64,000 bases of DNA from positions 1 through 64,000 of the forward strand of contig NZ_MULI01000004.1 in assembly GCF_002939385.1 (NCBI RefSeq), given 5' to 3'. This DNA comes from Streptomyces sp. MH60. Lineage in GTDB: Bacteria > Actinomycetota > Actinomycetes > Streptomycetales > Streptomycetaceae. Made by a program: the position numbers and the translations under genes. Shown in pieces: positions 63,992-64,000 of this stretch; the first letter of the stretch is position 1; each line of letters opens with the position of its first letter. The notes below the pieces were generated by a model. That model was not told where the DNA came from. It did not search any database and saw nothing but the letters and a program-made list of their open reading frames with translations.

Positions 63992-64000
63992 GGGAACGGC

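Overview
This is a high-GC actinobacterial chromosome segment. The gene content and order (lipB-lipA-DUF4191-RDD-glnA; glnII; aglA-malGFE-malR; glnE; yefM-yoeB; nadE; glnA2; panB), the GTG and TTG starts, and the classical GlnR and MalR operators point to a Streptomyces closely collinear with the core chromosome of S. coelicolor (about SCO2193 to SCO2260, assigned from memory). There is no tRNA, rRNA, CRISPR array, insertion sequence, integrase or prophage. The window is ordinary vertically inherited core DNA with a few small accessory genes.

Layout. (1) 1-8.1 kb: the end of a flavin oxidoreductase, a TPR regulator divergent from lipoate synthesis (lipB, lipA), then DUF4191 and RDD membrane proteins and the main glutamine synthetase glnA. 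(2) 8.1-14.5 kb: a small membrane protein, an NmrA-like/HxlR divergent pair, htpX with a PspAB-like partner, an ArsC-like protein, a secreted DPBB-like protein, and a hydrolase/MarR divergent pair with a perfect operator. (3) 14.6-20.6 kb: glnII under a GlnR box, a DUF6891 protein, a glnRII-like regulator preceded by a possible Cys-Cys leader peptide, an epimerase, and a NarL-type two-component system. (4) 20.7-28.7 kb: a secreted DUF1996 protein, a lipoprotein, a TPR protein, a large protein with a degenerate sigma-like N-terminus joined to a membrane anchor, and a TetR-linked pair of a diiron-type protein with a ferredoxin reductase. (5) 28.7-41.5 kb: the maltodextrin region, with a giant amylase-pullulanase, aglA, malG, malF, malE and divergent malR. 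(6) 41.5-52.7 kb: a PAP2 protein, glnE, the YefM-YoeB toxin-antitoxin pair, nadE, DUF305/DUF3105 proteins, glnA2 and a TetR/DUF1772 divergent pair. (7) 53.1-64 kb: a small peptide with a double-glycine leader, an MFS exporter, an EEP nuclease-like protein, panB, a DrrAB-like ABC exporter next to a 1230-residue SARP/AfsR-type regulator, and a site-2 protease.

Two themes tie the genes together. Nitrogen: glnA and glnII each carry four pentamers at exact 11-bp spacing (the GlnR box), glnE is the adenylyltransferase for GlnA, glnRII is a second OmpR-type regulator, and glnA2 is a paralogue without the adenylylation tyrosine. Carbon: the secreted amylase-pullulanase makes maltodextrins, MalEFG imports them (its ATPase, presumably MsiK, is elsewhere), AglA cleaves them in the cytoplasm, and MalR probably controls both the enzyme and the transporter through GCAAG/CTTGC operators seen at both promoters.

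The observations most worth a second look are a solo RiPP-like peptide with no maturation genes nearby; five phased TGTCGG repeats upstream of the ABC exporter that may be the SARP regulator's site; the diiron-protein/reductase/TetR operon; the sigma-like/membrane fusion protein; the Cys-Cys leader peptide; and the 12-bp-spaced double operator of yefM-yoeB.
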